The notes beneath the pieces are model-generated. The model searched no databases and had not been told where the DNA came from. It saw nothing but the letters and a program-made list of their open reading frames with translations. Position numbers and translations under genes: made by a program. DNA of 64,000 bases from CANKHA01 sp963750965 (GTDB lineage: Bacteria > Pseudomonadota > Alphaproteobacteria > Rhizobiales > Xanthobacteraceae): assembly GCA_963750965.1 (NCBI GenBank), contig CAVVSK010000016.1, forward strand, positions 124,001 through 188,000. The letters run 5' to 3'. Below, one piece after another: positions 1-9,388 of this stretch (the stretch's first letter is position 1; each line of letters opens with the position of its first letter).

Positions 1-130
1 GCGTTAGCGCGGGGGTGCCGTACCTCTAACTCAGCCCTCATGATTCAAATGCCATGTCCCGTCGCCCGCCATTGCCTCCGCCGTTAACGCGGGAAATCAA
101 ACTGTATCGGCCGTGGCCGGAGGCGGCGTT

Positions 131-358
131 TTATACCGGTGGTGGCTGAGGGACTAAACCCTCAGGATGCCCGGATCGCAATTCCGCCCCCGAATGATCG
201 GAGGGTAATGAGATGTTCCACGCGTGGACAAGTCGGTCAGTATTGCAGCCGCCTTCCGCCAGCAGCGCCACGGGGACGGCTGCGATAACATCGACGAGAT
301 AGTGGCTGCCCTCGATCGGAATTGCCAGCAGCGGCTCTCCGCCCGCCCGGAACTCCAT
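131..358 (-). pseudogene. PAP2-superfamily phosphatase remnant (C-terminal piece)
   Basis: The 75-codon stretch contains IPIEGSHYLVDVIA, which resembles the last conserved block of membrane PAP2/Aur1-type phosphatases (a G-S-H-Y-x-x-D-V-I-A segment that supplies the catalytic His and Asp). The preceding conserved blocks are not present in the same frame, although adjacent minus-strand frames read through the region. The piece therefore looks like a broken or frameshifted gene. The identification rests on one motif only. Confidence 0.35.
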
Positions 359-452
359 TTGAACCCCACAGGACCAGCGATCGTCCTATTGGCCTATGGC
401 GGGAAACCCTGTCCGGCATTAGCATTCGTGGGTCCTGGACTGGGGTTTGGGG

Positions 453-671
453 ATGCTCAAGGTTGTGCAATGGGTCCTCTTGATGCTGACCATCGGTTCG
501 TTAATTGCGGCGATGTCGATTGCATCGGTGGCGGTTGCGCTGCACCTTGTCTCGAAGACCCCCCGCCAGCGGAACTACTTGGTGGTCGGGTTCCTTGGTT
601 CCGTGCCCATCGATCCAAGCCGAGAGGCAGTGCCATTAGCAACTCCGCCAAGTGACGCGATTGGGGGGTGA
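453..671 (+). CDS. small single-pass membrane protein, hypothetical
   Basis: A 72-residue ORF (ATG with a G-rich stretch just upstream) begins MLKVVQW and has one strongly hydrophobic segment at about residues 5-30, followed by a basic K-T-P-R-Q-R turn. No family is recognised. It lies opposite the PAP2-like remnant region and may itself be part of decayed sequence. The continuous hydrophobic helix with a basic flank is the only positive sign. Confidence 0.28.
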   Translation: MLKVVQWVLLMLTIGSLIAAMSIASVAVALHLVSKTPRQRNYLVVGFLGSVPIDPSREAVPLATPPSDAIGG

Positions 672-743
672 ATGGTCAATCCATCATGGGTAATCGCTCT
701 ACTTGCCCTTGTGTTCGGCACCTTTATTGCCTTCGGCGTCTGA
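672..743 (+). CDS. 23-residue hydrophobic micro-ORF
   Basis: The ATG follows the TGA of the preceding small ORF directly. It encodes a peptide starting MVNPSWVIALLALVFG, a single hydrophobic helix ending in TGA. Short membrane peptides of this kind exist in Rhizobiales, but it may be chance. From 744 to about 1059 I see only another short hydrophobic reading frame (near 770-838) with no clear start. Confidence 0.18.
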   Translation: MVNPSWVIALLALVFGTFIAFGV

Positions 744-1059
744 ACATTGGTCTCGACTTATACTGGATAAGCTACCGGCGATCGCCGTTCTAGCTGCCCT
801 GGCCCTGGCCCTTGCCTGTAAGATCTGGCTTGCTTGAAGTGGTGGCTCAAGGGAAGATCATGGGCGGCACCTGACCGAATACCGATTCGCCTCGCTCAAG
901 CTCAGGAGCGTGAATGACGACAGCCATCAACTGTTTCGCCTTCGGCTTCGTGTTTGTGTATTTCATCTGAAACGGGTGCGTTAACGCTTCCGTAGAAAGT
1001 CGTTGCTCCGGGTTGGAAGTCCCCTGTCCGCGCGCTAGCCTACAGCTTGCAAATGGGGG

Positions 1060-2049
1060 GTGCCGTTGGTCTGGTCGCTGCAAGTCTTGCGCTTTGTCGC
1101 AGCGCTAATGATCGTTTATGTTCACGCTGCACAGATCGCCGCGGTCACCACCGGTTCGCCCGGCACGCTCCCGCAGAGCTTGGCGATCTCAGGCCGCGCC
1201 GGCGTCGATATTTTCTTCGTTCTTTCCGGCATCATCATCACGAAAACCGCGCAGGGACTGGCTGCCGAGGAATTCGCCTGGCGGCGGTTTCGCCGCATCA
1301 TTCCCTTCTATTTCGTCTGCTGCATCCCGGCCCTCGCCATTGCAGCGAAATCCGGATTTGGTTGGCGGGATCTGCTCGCGACGTTTGCGCTGTGGCCGGC
1401 AACCGACCAGATGACAGCGCCGCTTGTGCCAGTGGCATGGACGCTCTGCTTCGAGATGCTGTTCTACGCCGCGGCCGCCCTGGTGCTGCTCGACCGACGC
1501 TGGCTGTATGCGCTGCTAGCGCTGTATGCCGCGGCGCTGACGCTTCGCTCGACCGGCCCGGCGCTGCAGTTCCTGGGAAATCCAATCATCGCGGAATTTT
1601 TGCTCGGTGTCTTGCTGTTCTATGCGCCGCGCTGGCGGCCTGCGATCCTGGGCATCCCGATCGGTGCGGCGATGATCACCATGGCCGGGCCGCTAGGCGT
1701 CGCTCCGGACCAGGGAACGCTTGAGGCGCTGGTCGGTGCCGAGGGCTTCCGGCGAGTCTTCGTCTATGGCATCCCCGCGGCGCTGATCGTCTATGGCGCC
1801 ATGCAGATCGAGGCTAAGCCAAGCGTTTGGACTTACCTCGGCGATGCCTCTTACTCGCTGTATCTCGTCCACATTTTTATGCTGTCCGCGCTTTGGCAGC
1901 TATGGGCGGTTTTTCCCATGCCGGCGGATTTCACCATTGCGGTGGGCCTGACGGCTTCGGTGCTGTTCGCCTGGCGCATCCATGAACGGGTTGAGAAGCC
2001 CCTTCTCAGGGCTTTTGGGCGGCGGCAGATGCACGCGGTAGCGGCTTAA
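1060..2049 (+). CDS. acyltransferase 3 family membrane protein
   Basis: The 329-residue product is an integral membrane O-acyltransferase of the acyltransferase 3 family (OafA/NodX type), which transfers acetyl or other acyl groups to exported polysaccharides. Visible features are the N-terminal LQVLRFVAALMIVYVHA helix with its conserved R and H, GVDIFFVLSGIII at about residues 48-60 (the usual G-V-D-x-F-F-V-x-S-G-F signature), and some nine further hydrophobic segments. The start is GTG with a G-rich ribosome-binding stretch immediately upstream; an overlapping ATG at 1053 is out of frame. The length is typical for the family. The acceptor is unknown. It stands alone, facing away from the tad genes, and is intact. 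Confidence 0.85.
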   Translation: MPLVWSLQVLRFVAALMIVYVHAAQIAAVTTGSPGTLPQSLAISGRAGVDIFFVLSGIIITKTAQGLAAEEFAWRRFRRIIPFYFVCCIPALAIAAKSGFGWRDLLATFALWPATDQMTAPLVPVAWTLCFEMLFYAAAALVLLDRRWLYALLALYAAALTLRSTGPALQFLGNPIIAEFLLGVLLFYAPRWRPAILGIPIGAAMITMAGPLGVAPDQGTLEALVGAEGFRRVFVYGIPAALIVYGAMQIEAKPSVWTYLGDASYSLYLVHIFMLSALWQLWAVFPMPADFTIAVGLTASVLFAWRIHERVEKPLLRAFGRRQMHAVAA

Positions 2050-2184
2050 GCTTCGACTATTCCATCGGCCTGCGCCATCACCGACGCTTTAATTCGTGGT
2101 GCAACGGCGTGCGGCTTGCCCTGCTGCCACGACGGCCAGTGCACTTCTGGTGCATGGGAGACGGCACTCGGCTTCGCGACCAAG

Positions 2185-2658
2185 CTACATCGGCGAAAGG
2201 CAGCCGGACATGAAGACCCCGATAAGCCCGCCCGCGATAGAGGGTGCAAAGGCTACTTTGATGCGTCCATGAACGCGCTGTGAATGAACCCACTCAAGTT
2301 TGGCAAACAAGGTGTGCACGAGCGCCAAGGCCACCATGATCAGCAGAAAAACCAGCGCGCAATGGGGTCCAGTCCAAAGAAAGGCCACCGTCAGAAGTTT
2401 GACGTCGCCGCCGCCCATCCAGTTTTGCGCATAGCACGCCAAGAGCAGCAGGAACATGACCGCGGCAAATCCAGCGTGCCAGTGCAGCACGACCCACCGC
2501 CCGGATACGAGCACGTAAAGGCAGAACAGCGCCACGAGCACGAGGATGATATTGTTGGGGATCTTGAACGAACGAAGATCATTGACCGCGACCCAGAATA
2601 AAATAGCCGCCGTCGCGACAAGCACGGAATACGATACCGGCTGAGCCGCACCGATCAT
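2185..2658 (-). CDS. cpaA: prepilin peptidase CpaA (A24 family)
   Basis: This is a membrane aspartyl protease that removes the leader of Flp-type prepilins for the tad pilus. The 157 residues hold about five hydrophobic segments and both catalytic aspartate motifs of family A24: VNDLRSFKIPN (residues 25-35) and GGGDVKLL (around 83-90). The length is that of CpaA, without the N-methylase domain of PilD. It is encoded opposite to the rest of the tad locus. The stop of the membrane gene to its right (2655) overlaps its start by 4 bases, so the two are probably co-transcribed leftward. Confidence 0.88.
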   Translation of the reverse strand: MIGAAQPVSYSVLVATAAILFWVAVNDLRSFKIPNNIILVLVALFCLYVLVSGRWVVLHWHAGFAAVMFLLLLACYAQNWMGGGDVKLLTVAFLWTGPHCALVFLLIMVALALVHTLFAKLEWVHSQRVHGRIKVAFAPSIAGGLIGVFMSGCLSPM

Positions 2659-3193
2659 GCGCGTTTACGCAATGCGCGGATATAAAAAAGATGCGAAGCT
2701 GAGAAGGACGCGATCGACGCAACCAGCAGGACAAGAAACAGGTAGAAGTTTCCGCCGGTCGGCACGTGAACGGCGGTCAGAGAAGCGGAAGTTACCTTGC
2801 CAGTGGCTGGTCCAGGCGTACCAACTGCCGAGCAGGAAAGCTGCATAGACGAAGACTGAGATTGCTCGCTATCGCCACCAGCAGGTTGCGCCGTAAGATA
2901 ATGCCCAGGAGCGCCAGCAAACCCCAACGGACCGGCGATCAGAAGCAGCTGGGCGAATGGAAGCTCCCAACATCTGACAGTATCCAGCGGCTGCGCCGAA
3001 AAAGGCTGAACACCTCCAGGTTGAGGTACCATAGTAAGGCGGAGGATGGTGACTGACTGAGCGCCCAAGAGGCGCTGTCGGCTGCCGCGACTGCGAGCAA
3101 AAGCGACGATGGGGCCAGCAAGCTGCAGGTTAGCAAGTCTTCGCATGTGACCTTGCTACCCGCAAAAATATAAAAATTCGTTAGCGCGAGCAC
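2655..3193 (-). pseudogene. membrane protein of unknown function, frameshifted
   Basis: No family is recognised. Read on the minus strand, the sequence gives one hydrophobic protein only if the frame changes several times. The N-terminal part (VLALTNFYIFAGSKV) shifts near 2965 to the frame reading LPFAQLLLIAGPLGFAG, then near 2890-2900 to frames reading LLGIILRRNLLVA and FVYAAFLLGSWYAWTSHWQG, and ends in the frame NFYLFLVLLVASIASFSASHLFY. About four membrane segments result. The last frame ends overlapping the cpaA start by 4 bases. The GTG at 3193 is a tentative start. The region behaves like the other indel-affected genes of the left end of the window. Confidence 0.5.
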
Positions 3194-3441
3194 GTTGCGT
3201 GCCCAAGCCCTTGATGTTGCAGCTGTATAACAATTCGGCGGACAGAGGTTAGGCCCATGCGGCGCTCTGCCTCGTTGGTGCGGCAATGCACCGACGCTGT
3301 CACACCCTCCCACGTTCCTTTGATCCTCACGGGTTGCCGGTGAGGCAGCAAAGCAACGGGGCGCGGCTATCTTAACGTTAAACGGATGAAAAGGGCTCAG
3401 CGCATTGACTCATAATTCAGATTAAGAAAAGCTTAACACGG

Positions 3442-3462
3442 TACGGAAGGTTTAGTTCCGTA
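3442..3462. repeat. 7-bp inverted repeat in the pilin gene leader
   Basis: TACGGAA and TTCCGTA are exact inverted arms separated by 7 bases, 28 bases before the pilin start codon. It could be an RNA hairpin in the 5' untranslated leader or a protein-binding operator. The 297-base gap from 3194 to 3489 otherwise shows only A+T-rich sequence, with a TTGACT hexamer near 3405 but no convincing -10 element. Confidence 0.45.
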
Positions 3463-3489
3463 TTGAATAAAACAGTGAGGGGTTGAGTT

Positions 3490-3729
3490 ATGTCGAAAGT
3501 AATGAGTCTCATCGGTCGTTTGCGCCGGGACGAAGACGGTGCCGCGCTCATCGAATATACCGTGCTCCTTGGCATCATGCTGGTCGCCGTGATCGCGACC
3601 ATCATTCTGGTCGGCACCTGGGTCGGCGGCAAGTGGACAGCTTTGAAAGCGCAGCTCTTCCGTAAGCTCGGCCGCTGTCATCTCTGGCAGCCCCACAGAG
3701 GTCGGCCTCGCGTCCTAACCCGAGGCTGA
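3490..3729 (+). CDS. flp: Flp/Fap-type major pilin
   Basis: This is the major subunit of the tad pilus. Residues 1-17 form a basic leader, followed by GAALIEYTVLLGIMLVAVIAT, the hallmark Flp motif with G at the cleavage site, E at +5 and Y at +6 and one hydrophobic helix. A good ribosome-binding site (GAGGGG) precedes the ATG. Flp pilins usually end soon after the VGTWVGGKW segment. Here the ORF runs on for 28 atypical residues, and a one-base shift near 3645 would end the protein as AALP. The tail is therefore probably a frameshift artefact and the true protein is about 55-58 residues. Confidence 0.85.
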   Translation: MSKVMSLIGRLRRDEDGAALIEYTVLLGIMLVAVIATIILVGTWVGGKWTALKAQLFRKLGRCHLWQPHRGRPRVLTRG

Positions 3730-3822
3730 CCTACGGGGAGATCGACACGGCCGCCGCGTTCACAAACGCGGCGGTGGCTGCGATGTCCACTCCTGGATGT
3801 TGAGAGTTGAGGGGCATGTCCC

Positions 3823-4666
3823 ATGCGACGAACGAACATCATTATTCTCATTGTGGCCTTGGCAATGGGCGGTCTCGCCGCCTTCATGGCCCGGTCCTGG
3901 ATTCTGGCGCATGCGAACACTGCGCCGGCTGCTCCCATGAGCACGATCGTTGTCGCCAACACGGCTCTCGGGTTCGGAACGGTGCTGTCGGCAGACAATG
4001 TGAGCGAGATCCCTTGGGCATCGAGCAAGGTCCCAGAGGGCGCCTTTGCAACGCGAGCCGCACTTTTCAAAGAGGGCCGCCGGGTGGTGCTCACGCCCAT
4101 GGAGCGCAGCGAGCTCATCCTGAAGCAAAAGATTACCGGTCCCGGTCAGCGGGCCTCTTTGTCGGCATTGCTGGAGGAGGGGAAGCGCGCGGTGACGGTG
4201 CGGGTCGATGACGTCCGAGGCGTGGCGGGCTTTGTCCTGCCAGGGGATCGCGTCGATGTCGTTTTGATCCGCACGAAAAGCGAGGCGACCGGCGCCGTCG
4301 AAAAATTTTCCGATGTCCTGCTGCAGAATGTGAAGGTGCTGGCCGTGGATCAGCTTGCCAACGAGCGGCAAGAGAAGGCGACGGTCGCCAAGGCGGTGAC
4401 GCTCGAGGTCGAGACGGATCAGGCACAAAAAATCCTGCTTGCCACCGACATCGGCAAGCTGTCGCTGATCCTGCGGCAAGCCGGGGAAGGGCACGCCTCG
4501 CAGACCAGCCGTGTTACTGAGCGCGATCTATTCTTCGAAGCTCCGAAGAAAGTGGAACCGGCGCGTCGTAACAACAGTGGCCACACCATCAGGTCCCATT
4601 ACTTCAAAGGTAGAAGTTGTGCGTGGCATGAAGATTCAAGAGTACAGCGTTGTACGGGGCAAATAA
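3823..4666 (+). pseudogene. cpaB: Flp pilus assembly protein CpaB, C-terminal frameshift
   Basis: CpaB/RcpC is a periplasmic protein of the tad machine thought to act with the secretin. There is an N-terminal membrane anchor (IIILIVALAMGGLAAFMARS), then the SAF-type domain (VVANTALGFGTVLSADN; residues 43-100) and the RcpC domain with AVTVRVDDVRGVAGFVLPGDRVDV at about 120-145, followed by TLEVETDQAQKILLA. The ORF as given runs to 4680 with an unlikely tail. In another frame from about 4600 the sequence continues VEVVRGMKIQEYSVVRGK and stops at 4666, a typical CpaB ending. So a single-base indel lies near 4595-4605. Confidence 0.82.
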
Positions 4667-4704
4667 GATCAAGCTTATGAGACGGCAGGCAGGGGGATCT
4701 AGGA

Positions 4705-6262
4705 ATGCGGAAGCAGGGCGGCCAGTTTGGCGGCGCGAAGGTCAATAGGAGTATTCGGCGGGCGATCTTCGTGTGTTCTACGCTTGCGGGCTTCGTTGTC
4801 GGGGGCCTTGCATTACTTGGGCTTGCTGTTCCTGCCGACGCGGCCGGCCCGAATGGCGCTCGTACTTCCTCCACTACTTCCTCAACCTTTGTAAGCGACG
4901 ACGTCCCCGTTACCCGGGTATCCGTCACGGTGAATAAGTCGCGAACCTTTCAGGTTGCGCGTCCGTTTACCCGCGCCATCGTCGGACAGGTCGATCTGGC
5001 GGACGTTCTTCCGCTCAGCGACCGTTCGATTTACATCCAGGGCAAAAAGGTCGGCACGACCAACGTGTCCCTGTTGGACGCCGATGCGCGGCTTATCGGT
5101 GTGCTCGACCTGGACATTGGGCTCGATACCAATACCCTGGAACAGAAAATACGTTCCAGCACGGGTGGCGCCGGCATTCGGGTCTCGTCCAACCAGGGGC
5201 AAGTCGTGCTCAGCGGCCTCGCCACGGATGCGGTCATGGCGGACAAGGCCATGCAGGTTGCCAAAGGCATGGCCGGCGAGGGCAGCTGTGGTGAACGCGA
5301 TGTCGGTAGCGCCTTCGCAGCAGGTCATGCTCGAGGTCCGTTTCCTCGAAGCTCGCGCGAGGCAGGGCGGGAATTGGGTGTCAAGGTTAGCGAAGAACGT
5401 CGGATCAATTCAAGCCGCTACTGGCTTAGGGAGAACTTCAAAATGACACGGGACGATCGTCGGTCATAGACACGCTTGCCACCGGGAGTACTCCTTTCGG
5501 CGCGATCCTCGCCAACGTTTTCAAGAGCAATGGCGACTCAATGTGGAGTCCCGTCAGCGCGCTTGAGGAAAAGGGATTGGTCCGCCGGCTCGCCGAGCCT
5601 AACCTGATCGCACTTTCCGGCGATACCGCCCGGTTTCATGCCGGCGGGGAGTTTCCGGTACCGGTTGCTGCGACCATCAGGTGCTTTAGGCATTCCGACG
5701 GTCACCATCGAATTCAAACCGTTCGGCGTAAGGCTGAACTTCACGCCTACCGTTTTGTCGCGCGGCATCATCCATTTGCGGATCGCACCCGGAAGTCAGC
5801 GAGCTCGATTTCACCAATGCGATTCAAGTCACCGGGACACTCATTCCCGCGATTACCAAACGCGATGCCGTCACGACCGTCGAACTGCGTGACGGCCAAA
5901 GCTTCGCCATCGCCGGCCTGTTAGCGTCGCAGAATACGGCAACGATATCACAGCTTCCCTGGATCGGCTCTGTGCCGGTTTTGGGCGCGCTGTTCCGCAG
6001 CGCCGCCTACCAGCAGAAGGAAACCGATCTCGTCATCATCGTGACGCCACGGCTGATCGGGCCGGCCGTGCCCGGGCAGCAACTGGCCACGCCTTTCGAC
6101 AAGCGCCTTCCCAGTAACGACGTTGACTTCTTTCTCTATGGCCAGCCTGAGGTGAAGAAGCGTTACCAGGATTACGTCTCCGAGGGTGGCGGGCTGAAGG
6201 GCCCTTATGGGCACATGATTCAAGTCGATACCGCCGGGGCTATCCCCGTCACCAAGAAGTAG
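4705..6262 (+). pseudogene. cpaC: tad pilus outer-membrane secretin CpaC, multiple frameshifts
   Basis: CpaC/RcpA forms the outer-membrane secretin channel of the tad pilus. The start ATG opens a signal peptide (AGFVVGGLALLGLAVPADA). The N-terminal pilus domain (SVTVNKSRTFQVARPFTRA, residues 72-90) and BON-like region follow intact to about 5283. After that the protein can be read only by changing frame at about 5283, 5365, 5385, 5450, 5680 and 5800. The pieces are SQQVMLEVRFLEARARQ, TGRSSVIDTLATGSTPFGAI, KGLVRRLAEPNLIALSGDTA, PTVTIEFKPFGVRLNFTPT and TTVELRDGQSFAIAGLL, ending with ETDLVIIVTPRLIGPAVPGQ. All are canonical secretin blocks in the right order with no lost domain, and no in-frame nonsense was noticed within a piece. 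Confidence 0.85.
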
Positions 6263-6272
6263 GGGGCAGCGC

Positions 6273-6626
6273 TTGAAACTCTATCCTTTTCTTACGCTTG
6301 CGGTTTTCGCGCCGGTGCTGGGCGGCTGTTATGGTTTGTACGGCAACGATGAACTGGAGCGTTACGTTCAGCGCAAGGATACCGTCACTCTCGGTGCAGG
6401 CGACGCCAAGGAGGTCAATGCCGCGACCCACATGGACCACCCCTGGCCACGCGGCGTGGGCGACCGGCGAATCGTGATGGAAGGCTCGCGCGCAGTGCCG
6501 GCAATTGAACGCTACCGCGCGCCGCCGCGGCAACAACAGGGTGCCAGTCCGGCTGCGATAGGCGCTGCCGCCGGAGCCGGAGCAGCAGCGGGTGCAGCGG
6601 CTGGTGCGGCACAGGGGACCCAGTGA
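6273..6626 (+). CDS. tad-locus lipoprotein, hypothetical (CpaD position)
   Basis: The 117-residue protein starts at a TTG preceded by AGGGGG. It has a lipoprotein signal (LAVFAPVLGGC, lipobox Cys at residue 19) and ends in an alanine/glycine-rich tail with repeated GAAAGA units. It sits between the secretin and pseudopilin genes, where rhizobial tad loci carry the CpaD outer-membrane lipoprotein, but it is shorter than CpaD and shows no clear CpaD domain. It may act as a pilotin-like partner of the secretin. That role is inferred from position only. Confidence 0.6.
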   Translation: MKLYPFLTLAVFAPVLGGCYGLYGNDELERYVQRKDTVTLGAGDAKEVNAATHMDHPWPRGVGDRRIVMEGSRAVPAIERYRAPPRQQQGASPAAIGAAAGAGAAAGAAAGAAQGTQ

Positions 6627-6660
6627 GCCCACGCCTGCGCGTTGTAAGAGGTGCGTGATG

Positions 6661-8239
6661 AAAGGACCGATCGCAAGTTTAGCCAAGGCCACGACGATCA
6701 TTCTGGCAGGACACGGACGGGATAATCCTGCCTTACGTGACCGTGATGCTGGTGGTCATCATCGGCACATCATTGCTGGCGCTCGATGGCGGGCGCTACA
6801 TGAGCCTGCAATCGCAGCTTCAGAAGGGCGCCGACGCGCTCGCCATTGCCGGCGCCGCCGAGCTCGACCGCATGCCCGACTCCACGGACCGCGCTGTGGA
6901 CGCGATCAACAATCTGATCACCAACAGTTCAGTGTTTGGCACCGGCGGGGCTGCGAATGTCACCGACTGCGCAGATTCGCTTCATGAGCACGCTTCCTGC
7001 CGACAGCGTGCCTAACGTCGACGCCCAGGTGATATGCACGGGGAATGGATGCACCGCCGGAACAGTCCGTAGCGGCGCGTTTTGTCGAGGTTACGGTGAC
7101 GCCGACGACGATTCCCACCATTCTTCCGGCTTCGTTTGTTGCTGGGCGGACTCAACACAGTGACGGCGGGTGCTCGGGCAACGGCGGGCATGGATCAGGT
7201 GGTCTGCGATTTCACGCCCATGTTTATTTGCAACCCTTATTCAACTCCGGGAATGACCTATGATCAGGCAACCGCTGCGCTGCAGGACGCGGTAGCCGAC
7301 CCGGCCATGCGCCGGCGGCAGATCGAGATGCGCCGTGGCGGCGGGGGTGATGGACAATACAGCCCGGGAAATTACGGCTTTCTGGACAATCCCACGCTCG
7401 GCAATGGAGCCAATGCCCTGCGCGACGCGATCGCGATGGAATCGCCCAGCGCTTGCTTCAAACAAAGCGGCGTGGACACAAAGCCCGGCTTTGTCGCGTC
7501 GGTGCGGGATGCGGTAAACGTGCGTTTCGATCTTTATGAACACTCGATGAGCAGTGCCAAAAACGATCCAAATATGCGGCCCGCAATGAACGTCCGCAAA
7601 GGCTACCTTCAGGCGAGCGGCGCGGCCTGCAGCGCAGCGCCGTGCCACACCAACTCGGTAATCCCGGTCTCGCTCAGGCCATGGGTCTGCCGCGGGATAA
7701 TTGCTTTTGCCAGCACTTGCCCTTACATGGGCGGCCGTATGGGTGACGGTGACTTGGGATTTCGACAGCTATTGGACAGTGAACCACACCTTGCCCACCG
7801 GGGGCGAGCAGCCGACAACCGACGCGTCAATGGGGCGCCGGCAAGCAACACTAATCTGCCGAGCCGGTACGAGGTTTATCTTTACGAAATTGCCCAACGG
7901 CGCCGCCGTTCATCAACTAACCCGTCTGGCCAGGCAGCGTCCGTCTCCCCCGGACAAGGCCGGAAAAGGGGGCTCCCATCTGCCAGTCCGACCGCCAGTA
8001 CCGACCCGGACCGGCGAACATTCTTCGCCGCCATTGTGAATTGCGACGCCAATCTGCCGCCGTAACTTCCGCTTGGCCCCGGCAATCAGAGTGGGGTGCC
8101 GGTCGCGGCCTTTGCCAAATTCTTCATCACCCAGCCCGTTGAGGCATCCCAGGACGACATCGTCGCCGAGATCGTTGAACTCGTGGACGCCGGCAGCGCA
8201 GGAGGCCACAACTTCGACCAGGTGCAACTGTACCGGTAG
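6661..8239 (+). pseudogene. tadG: TadG-like pilus assembly protein, multiple frameshifts
   Basis: TadG-type proteins have one N-terminal TadE-like helix and a large periplasmic domain; they belong to the pseudopilins of the tad system. Here the helix reads LPYVTVMLVVIIGTSLLALDGGRYMSLQSQLQKGADALAIAGAAELD, a typical Tad/Flp protein N terminus (Pfam TadE/TadG). It starts only after a frame change near 6720. Further changes are needed near 6965, 7100, 7690, 7900 and 8060. The last piece, VPVAAFAKFFITQPVEASQDDI (two blocks), runs to the TAG at 8237 and matches the usual TadG C terminus. ATG 6661 is the likeliest start. The central frame from 7136 to about 7690 is long and uninterrupted. Confidence 0.72.
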
Positions 8240-8258
8240 CAATCAAAAAGGTGGCTTG

Positions 8259-8746
8259 GTGCGTATCAAACGGCTCAGCGGCTTTCCCAGGGACCAGGAG
8301 GGGTCAGCCTTGGTAGAAGGCGCCGTCCTGGTGCCGGTACTATTCGCGTTGATCTTGGGGGTGCTGGAGTTCTCCTATTATTTTTATCAGCAGCACCTTG
8401 TGTCGACCGGCGTGCGTGACGCTGCCCGCTATCTGGCGCGTGTCGAGGATCCAACTGACGCGGCCGCGCAGACGACGCGCAAAACTTGGCGGCCACCGGC
8501 TCTCCGGCGGGCGGCAGCGCCCGCCGCACCAAGGGCTTCGATCCTGCCGAGGTTACCGTCAGTTTCAGTTTTGTGGCAAATGCGCCCGTCGATGGGATCC
8601 GCCCGTATCGGGGTCCCGACAGCCTTCGGATCGTGAATGTCACCGGCAGCTTCACCTGGGCGCCGCTGGGGATGTGGGGCTTTTTCGGTTTCGGCACGAA
8701 GAGCGTGACCGTCACGCATTCCGAGCGCTGGATCGGGCAAAGCTGA
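8259..8746 (+). pseudogene. TadE-like pseudopilin, frameshifted
   Basis: The N terminus (GTG start after AAAAGGTGG) reads DQEGSALVEGAVLVPVLFALILGVLEFSYYF, a TadE motif with the conserved E of the leader/helix boundary. After QTT at about 8480 the frame changes by one base to LAATGSPAGGSARR and continues to FGTKSVTVTHSERWIGQS, the usual end of TadE proteins. The repaired product is about 162 residues, normal for TadE. It starts 19 bases after the TadG-like stop and its TGA overlaps the next possible ATG (8746), so it belongs to the tad operon. Confidence 0.75.
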
Positions 8747-8767
8747 TGACTATGAGGCTGACGACCA

Positions 8768-9388
8768 TTGTGGGGCGACGAGCGCGGCGGCGTTCTCGTC
8801 GAAACCACCGTCATGCTCACGATCCTCTTTATATTTATCCTGGGCTCCATCGATTTCCTGATGGCCATGTACCAGTGGAACGCCGCCAGCAAAGCTGTTC
8901 AAGTCGGCGCGCGGATCGCCGCTGTCTCAACACCTGTTGCAAACGGCCTCACCGCCATTACCGGCCTCGAGGGGGGTGCAAAACCCGGTGATTTCCCGCC
9001 GCCTGCCTTCACAACGCGTACCTGTACTGGCGCGGGCGGGGGAAGTTGCACCGGCGGCGGTACCTACAACGCAGACGCCATGAACAGGATTGTGTTCGGA
9101 CGAGTGGGCGCGGCGTCTTGCGTCGGTGCCACTTCTTCTTACGAAATTGGGATGTGCGACGTTTTCTCCCGCGTCACACCTGCCAATGTGGTGGTTTCGT
9201 ATATATATAGCGGGCTCGGTTTTGCCGGCCGCCCCGGCGGGCCAGTTCCGACCGTGACGGTTTCACTCCAGAACCTCACGTTTCAGTTTTTCTTTCTGGG
9301 CGATCTCATGGGTTTTTCCAACATGACGATTCCCCCGCTCACCACCACAATCACCGGCGAGGATCTGTCGTCGAACGCTCCTTCATGA
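8768..9388 (+). CDS. TadE/TadG-like pseudopilin
   Basis: The product has the conserved leader GDERGGVLVETTVMLTILFIF and IDFLMAMYQWNAASKAVQVGAR. This is a TadE-family single-helix membrane protein, a minor pseudopilin required for tad pilus biogenesis in systems that have been studied. The open frame starts at a TTG (8768). Better ATG codons at 8746 and 8752, overlapping the preceding stop as TGATG, lie one base out of frame, so a further indel near 8768 is likely and the real protein would start MRLTTI. The final ATGA overlaps the cpaE-like gene. Repaired length is about 210 residues. Confidence 0.75.
   Translation: MWGDERGGVLVETTVMLTILFIFILGSIDFLMAMYQWNAASKAVQVGARIAAVSTPVANGLTAITGLEGGAKPGDFPPPAFTTRTCTGAGGGSCTGGGTYNADAMNRIVFGRVGAASCVGATSSYEIGMCDVFSRVTPANVVVSYIYSGLGFAGRPGGPVPTVTVSLQNLTFQFFFLGDLMGFSNMTIPPLTTTITGEDLSSNAPS

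Noticed and set aside
1047..1724. 225-codon ORF starting at ATG 1047
   Set aside because: Out of frame with the acyltransferase; its Ala/Arg-rich product is a shadow, while the GTG frame from 1060 has all family motifs.
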